Source: Chloroflexota bacterium (lineage in GTDB: Bacteria; Chloroflexota; Anaerolineae; Anaerolineales; UBA11579). From it: 7,965 nucleotides of DNA. A model generated the notes under the pieces. It was not told the origin of the DNA, ran no database searches, and saw nothing but the letters and a program-made list of their open reading frames with translations. The stretch is from positions 1 to 7,965 of the forward strand of contig QKGK01000523.1 in NCBI GenBank assembly GCA_003250455.1, written 5' to 3'. Made by a program: the position numbers and the translations under genes. The stretch's first letter is position 1, and each line of letters opens with the position of its first letter. Shown here piece by piece: positions 5,100 through 7,965 of this stretch.

Positions 5100-5982
5100 T
5101 GTCATGGCCTGCACTACTCCAGCGCCCCGTGATCGAGAAGGCAATCTTCCGCCCGGCGCTTTTTTCCACCGTGACCAGTTCTCCCAAGGTAAGCTGCCCC
5201 TGCTTCCTGCCGACCAATTTCTCCAGCCCAGGTCGAAGAATTTCAGGCGGACTTTCCAGCGCGTAGGCGGTGGCAACCACAAATACCGGGGCATCGCTCA
5301 GGCATTGGCGCAAAATCCCGCATAAATGATCAAAATGTTCAAAGAACTCCCAACGCTCCTTCTTTGGCCCCAGGCCAAATTTTGGCGGATCGAAAATAAT
5401 GCCATCATAGCGGTTCCCCCGGCGCACTTCCCGTTCTGCAAATTTGACCGCATCTTCCACAATCCAACGGATCGGATGGTCGTCCAGGCCGTTCAGCGCC
5501 TGGTTTTCCTGCCCCAGGCGGATTGCCCTTCGGGAGGAATCGATATGGGTGACTGCCGCCCCTGCGGAAGCGGCTGCCAGGCTGGCAAGGCCGGTGTAAC
5601 CGAATAAATTGAGCACATTGAGGGGCCGCCCGGCACTTTGCACCTGCCTGGTAATCCAGTCCCAATGGGTCGCATTTTCCGGGAAAACCCCCACCTGGCG
5701 TGAATCTTCCAGGGCGATCCACATGCGTAAATCCCCATACCTGATCTGCCAGCGGGAGGGGATATGCCGGCGCAAGGTCCACGATCCGCCACCGCCTTTG
5801 TTTGCTTCGACAAATTCCGCGTCCGCCTGGTCCCACAAGCCGGGGGATGCAGGCTTCCATACGGCGCGCGGCTCCGGGCGGACGAGCGTATAGTCGCCAA
5901 ATCGCTCCAGTTTCCGGCCTTTGCCGCTGTCCAGTAATTGATAAGATTGCCAATCTGAGATCATTTCCATCGTTATTTTCAT
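5092..5982 (-). CDS. RlmI/RlmK-like class I SAM-dependent methyltransferase
   Basis: A 296-aa cytoplasmic enzyme of the COG1092-like group, probably acting on rRNA. SAM-binding motif I is VLNLFGYTGLASLAAASAG (123-141), with the acidic ribose contact at HIDSS (Asp148). QENQALNGL follows at 158-166, and motif IV, the DPP catalytic or substrate loop, is IIFDPPKFG (195-203). The N-terminal ~90 residues are strand-rich (YTLVRPEPRAVWKP, IRYGDLRMWIAL) as in RlmI/RlmK relatives, but no PUA domain is apparent, making it shorter than E. coli RlmI (about 396 aa). The exact base modified cannot be stated. Start: ATG 5982 gives the fullest frame; ATGs at 5970 and 5964 are possible, and none has a strong Shine-Dalgarno. 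It is the first gene of a minus-strand unit with the lipoprotein and rluA, and diverges from crcB. Class confident, substrate open. Confidence 0.87.
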   Translation of the reverse strand: MKITMEMISDWQSYQLLDSGKGRKLERFGDYTLVRPEPRAVWKPASPGLWDQADAEFVEANKGGGGSWTLRRHIPSRWQIRYGDLRMWIALEDSRQVGVFPENATHWDWITRQVQSAGRPLNVLNLFGYTGLASLAAASAGAAVTHIDSSRRAIRLGQENQALNGLDDHPIRWIVEDAVKFAEREVRRGNRYDGIIFDPPKFGLGPKKERWEFFEHFDHLCGILRQCLSDAPVFVVATAYALESPPEILRPGLEKLVGRKQGQLTLGELVTVEKSAGRKIAFSITGRWSSAGHDNG

Positions 5983-6044
5983 TTTACCCGAAACTTATTC
6001 GAATCCCTTCCGTTTGATAGCTTCCAATCCAAAGGGTCCTCATG

Positions 6045-6050
6045 TATAAT
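6045..6050 (+). promoter_or_regulatory. Consensus -10 element upstream of crcB
   Basis: A perfect TATAAT lies 40 nt before ATG 6091, with TG directly in front (not the spaced TGn of an extended -10). The -35 is poor: TTCCAA at 6022-6027 with a 17-nt spacer. The predicted transcription start is near 6057, giving a ~34-nt leader that is too short to hold a fluoride riboswitch. Confidence 0.55.
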
Positions 6051-6079
6051 CGCACCTTGTGTGTCCATTCCAATACATC

Positions 6080-6084
6080 GAGGT
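6080..6084 (+). promoter_or_regulatory. Ribosome binding site that sets the crcB start at 6091
   Basis: GAGGT lies 6 nt before ATG 6091. The upstream in-frame GTG at 6061 would add ten residues (MSIPIHRGFI) absent from typical CrcB N-termini, so 6091 is preferred. Confidence 0.7.
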
Positions 6085-6090
6085 TTCATC

Positions 6091-6474
6091 ATGCACAATT
6101 TGGTTATTCTTGGTTTTGGCGGCTTTTTCGGCGCCATCTCCCGCTATTTGCTCAGCGATTATGTACAAAATCTTCTAAAAGACACTGCTTTCCCCTACGG
6201 GACACTGGCCGTCAACATCATCGGCTGCTTTGTCCTGGGCCTGCTAAACCAATTAGCCATTTCCCGCGGATTATTGGACGACCAGACCCGCCTGTTCCTG
6301 ATGGTTGGCTTTGTTGGGGCCTTTACAACCTTTTCCACCTTCAGCGTTGAGTCTGCCAGCCTGTTCCAAAATGGGCAGCATACCGCTGGCTTGCTGAATA
6401 TCTTCAGCAGCAACCTGTTGGGGATCGCTTTTGTTTTTGTCGGGCAGATAATTGCCGCTCAGGTTTGGAACTAG
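6091..6474 (+). CDS. crcB: Fluoride channel CrcB/Fluc
   Basis: A 127-aa, four-TM membrane protein, the usual size for single-domain Fluc channels, which work as dual-topology dimers and let fluoride leave the cytoplasm. Conserved blocks are all present: GGFFGAISRYLLS (10-22); YGTLAVNIIGCFVLG (36-50) with the pore-lining Asn42; and GFVGAFTTFSTFSVE (73-87), containing the TTFSTF phenylalanine-box segment and the central Na+-site region. The last helix is LLGIAFVFVGQIIAAQVW. Only one copy is in the window, consistent with a homodimer. No fluoride riboswitch consensus was found in its leader. It diverges from the methyltransferase operon and ends 9 nt from the stop of the convergent xth gene. Identification is very confident. 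Confidence 0.95.
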   Translation: MHNLVILGFGGFFGAISRYLLSDYVQNLLKDTAFPYGTLAVNIIGCFVLGLLNQLAISRGLLDDQTRLFLMVGFVGAFTTFSTFSVESASLFQNGQHTAGLLNIFSSNLLGIAFVFVGQIIAAQVWN

Positions 6475-6483
6475 CCATTGCTT

Positions 6484-7248
6484 TTATTTCATTACCAGGG
6501 TTACCGGGCAGTGGTCCGACCCCAGGATCTCATCATGGGTGACCACATCCTCCACCTGCCCAACCAACCCTTCTGACACCATGAAGTAATCCAATCGCCA
6601 GCCCACGTTCCGGGAGCGGGCGTTGGAAACATACGTCCACCAGGTATACTGCTCCCGCTCCGGGTAAAGCTGGCGAAACACATCCACAAAGCCATGTTCC
6701 AGGTATTTACTGATCCAGGCGCGTTCTTCCGGCAGAAAGCCGGTCGTCTTCTGGTTGCTTTTAGGGTTCTTCAGGTCAATTTCCTGGTGGGAGGTGTTCA
6801 CATCTCCACAAATAATAATCTTTTCTCCCCGGGCATGCATTTCATCGCATAGGTCGAGAAGAGCGGCGTAAAAGTCCAGCTTGTAGGGCACGCGTTTATG
6901 ATCCCTTCCACCATTGGGGAAATAAATATTGAACAGGGTAAAGTCTTCAAAATGGGTCTGGATCACCCGGCCTTCATTATCAAACCGGTCAACCCCCAGC
7001 CCCAATGTTGAGGTATGAGCCGCCCCCTTGACCAGCGTCAGCACCCCGCTGTAGCCTGGGCGTTCGGCTGGATTCCACACGGCCTGGTAGGGCTCAAAAA
7101 GGGCACGTTGCTCCTCGGTCAATTGGTCGGGCCGGGATTTGATTTCCTGAAAACAGACCACATCCGGGTCGAAAGTTTTCACCCAATCCCAGCTATCTTT
7201 GCGCAGCAGCGCCCGCAGTCCGTTCACGTTCCAGGTGGTAATCCGCAT
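6484..7248 (-). CDS. xth: Exodeoxyribonuclease III / AP endonuclease
   Basis: A 254-aa EEP-superfamily nuclease with the expected length and all landmark motifs: TWNVNGLRA (5-13, Asn7), CFQEIKS (32-38, Mg-binding Glu35), FNIYFPNGG (106-114, Tyr109), GDVNTSHQEIDL (148-159, Asp149 and Asn151), NVGWRLDYF (214-222, Asp220) and LGSDHCPV (242-249, Asp245 and His246). Enzymes of this family cut 5' to abasic sites and have 3'-5' exonuclease activity in base-excision repair. Three ATGs in a row open the frame (7254, 7251, 7248); the third is chosen because AAAGG sits at proper spacing only for it and MRITTWNVNG matches family N-termini. It follows rdgB by 10 nt, and its ribosome site overlaps the rdgB stop, so translation is probably coupled. 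Very confident. Confidence 0.95.
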   Translation of the reverse strand: MRITTWNVNGLRALLRKDSWDWVKTFDPDVVCFQEIKSRPDQLTEEQRALFEPYQAVWNPAERPGYSGVLTLVKGAAHTSTLGLGVDRFDNEGRVIQTHFEDFTLFNIYFPNGGRDHKRVPYKLDFYAALLDLCDEMHARGEKIIICGDVNTSHQEIDLKNPKSNQKTTGFLPEERAWISKYLEHGFVDVFRQLYPEREQYTWWTYVSNARSRNVGWRLDYFMVSEGLVGQVEDVVTHDEILGSDHCPVTLVMK

Positions 7249-7254
7249 CATCAT

Positions 7255-7260
7255 CCTTTC
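7255..7260 (-). promoter_or_regulatory. Ribosome binding site that sets the xth start at 7248
   Basis: Minus-strand GAAAGG abuts the first of three tandem ATG codons, leaving 0, 3 and 6 nt to each; only the third (7248) has a workable spacing. Bases 7259-7261 are the TGA stop of rdgB, so stop codon and Shine-Dalgarno are merged (TGAAAGG). Confidence 0.7.
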
Positions 7261-7885
7261 AGTTCGCTTTGTCCTGCAGTAATTCTACCAGCAGCGGGAT
7301 AGCCGCCCGCACTGCATTGCCACGGTGGCTGACGGCATTCTTTTCTTCATCGGTCAGCTGCGCCATTGTACGGCTCATGGTTGGGATATAAAAAATGGGG
7401 TCATAGCCAAAGCCGTTAGTGCCGCGGTCCTCCACAATGATCTCGCCTTCGCATTTCCCATCCACGGTTTGCACCTCCCCTTCCGGCGTGCAAAGGGCCA
7501 CACAAGCGCGGAAACGGGCCGTCCACGGCTGGGGGTAACCCTGCAAATTGGCCACCATCAAAGCCCGCCGGTCGGCATCTGTAGCATCCGGGTCTGGAGA
7601 ATACCGCTTGGAATGGATCCCCGGAGCGCCATCCAGGGCGTCCACCTCCAGCCCGCTGTCATCCGCCAGGGTGAGCACGCCGGACTCCCGGGCAAAGGCC
7701 TGGGCTTTCAGGACTGCATTTTCTTTGTATGTGCTTCCTGTTTCTGCCACGTCTAAGTCAATCCCCAGGTCTTTTGGGGTCAATAATCGGACATTTATCA
7801 ATTCTTGCAGCAATTGCTGCAATTCCAACAGCTTGCCGGGGTTGTTGGTTGCAAGCAAAATTGCACCTTTCAATTTTGTAAGCAT
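7259..7885 (-). CDS. rdgB: RdgB/HAM1 family XTP/dITP diphosphatase
   Basis: A 208-aa cytoplasmic pyrophosphatase that hydrolyses dITP, XTP and related deaminated purine nucleotides to monophosphates, keeping them out of DNA and RNA. Diagnostic motifs: LLATNNPGKLLEL (10-22), ETGSTYKENA (48-57), LADDSGLEVDALDG (73-86, with the Asp75-Asp76 pair) continuing to APGIHSKRY, NGFGYDPIF (157-165) and LTDEEKNAVSHRGNA (177-191). All match family consensus and the length is typical. The longest frame opens with GTG 7900, but AAAGGA at 7892-7897 lies 6 nt before ATG 7885, so 7885 is used. It is the first visible gene of a two-gene minus-strand unit with xth. About 80 nt upstream remain in the window with no gene or clear promoter. 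Very confident. Confidence 0.95.
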   Translation of the reverse strand: MLTKLKGAILLATNNPGKLLELQQLLQELINVRLLTPKDLGIDLDVAETGSTYKENAVLKAQAFARESGVLTLADDSGLEVDALDGAPGIHSKRYSPDPDATDADRRALMVANLQGYPQPWTARFRACVALCTPEGEVQTVDGKCEGEIIVEDRGTNGFGYDPIFYIPTMSRTMAQLTDEEKNAVSHRGNAVRAAIPLLVELLQDKAN

Positions 7886-7891
7886 TAATAA

Positions 7892-7897
7892 TCCTTT
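7892..7897 (-). promoter_or_regulatory. Ribosome binding site that sets the rdgB start at 7885
   Basis: Minus-strand AAAGGA is followed by TTATTA and ATG 7885, a 6-nt spacing. The in-frame GTG at 7900 immediately precedes this motif and has no Shine-Dalgarno of its own in view. Confidence 0.65.
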
Positions 7898-7965
7898 CAC
7901 GAAAAATATCTATCCGCAGCGCCTAAAACGCTACATACAGGTCATCACACATCAACACCCTTATA

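Noticed and set aside
4990..5325. Plus-strand frame opposite the lipoprotein and methyltransferase junction
   Set aside because: The Gly/Val-rich start is the antisense of the Pro/Thr linker; no ribosome site or family motif.
5405..5953. Second minus-strand frame inside the methyltransferase gene
   Set aside because: Low-complexity Arg/Pro/Gly-rich translation in a shifted frame; the true frame has complete SAM and DPPKF motifs.
6000..6090. Fluoride (crcB-type) riboswitch in front of crcB
   Set aside because: The leader after the TATAAT is only about 34 nt and lacks the conserved GG-rich pseudoknot pattern of that riboswitch; nothing upstream on the plus strand matches either.
7901..7965. 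Promoter or small gene upstream of rdgB
   Set aside because: No convincing -35/-10 pair and no open frame with a ribosome site; the window ends too soon to judge.

Overview
The window reads as an ordinary chromosomal segment of a free-living bacterium, most likely Chloroflexota, class Anaerolineae. That placement is an inference. It rests on a lipoprotein with long Pro/Thr (TPTPT-type) tracts after its lipobox, a LiaI/LiaF-like membrane protein with a Gly-Ser-rich beta-solenoid, an LCP protein with a LytR_C domain, and the general protein style. No rRNA, tRNA, CRISPR array, insertion sequence or phage gene was seen.

Layout, left to right. (1) Bases 1-1593, plus strand: the 3' end of an LCP/LytR-type cell-envelope gene, then a strong-looking promoter and a tyrosine-recombinase (XerC/D-like) gene whose product has lost most of its catalytic residues. 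A perfect GC-rich palindrome at 1662-1683 separates it from the convergent minus-strand block. (2) Bases 1708-5982, minus strand, transcribed right to left: an RlmI/RlmK-like SAM methyltransferase, a small Pro/Thr-rich lipoprotein that overlaps it by 8 nt, and an RluA-family pseudouridine synthase 7 nt later. These three form a tight apparent operon. After a gap holding a degenerate palindromic repeat come a PduO-type cob(I)alamin adenosyltransferase and a three-TM 'toast-rack' membrane protein. (3) Bases 6091-6474, plus strand: a CrcB/Fluc fluoride channel, divergent from the methyltransferase operon. (4) Bases 6484-7885, minus strand: rdgB (XTP/dITP pyrophosphatase) followed by exodeoxyribonuclease III, a coupled pair for nucleotide-pool cleaning and DNA repair. 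It converges on crcB with only 9 nt between stop codons.

Functionally this is housekeeping: RNA modification, DNA repair, cofactor adenosylation, fluoride export and envelope maintenance. I do not see a multi-gene novel system. The item most worth following is the intact but apparently catalytically dead tyrosine recombinase. Next come the unrecognised lipoprotein embedded between two RNA-modification genes, and the palindromic repeat at 3546-3641.

Several starts were set inside the longest open frames because Shine-Dalgarno sequences clearly point to a downstream ATG (the recombinase, toast-rack, crcB, xth and rdgB genes).
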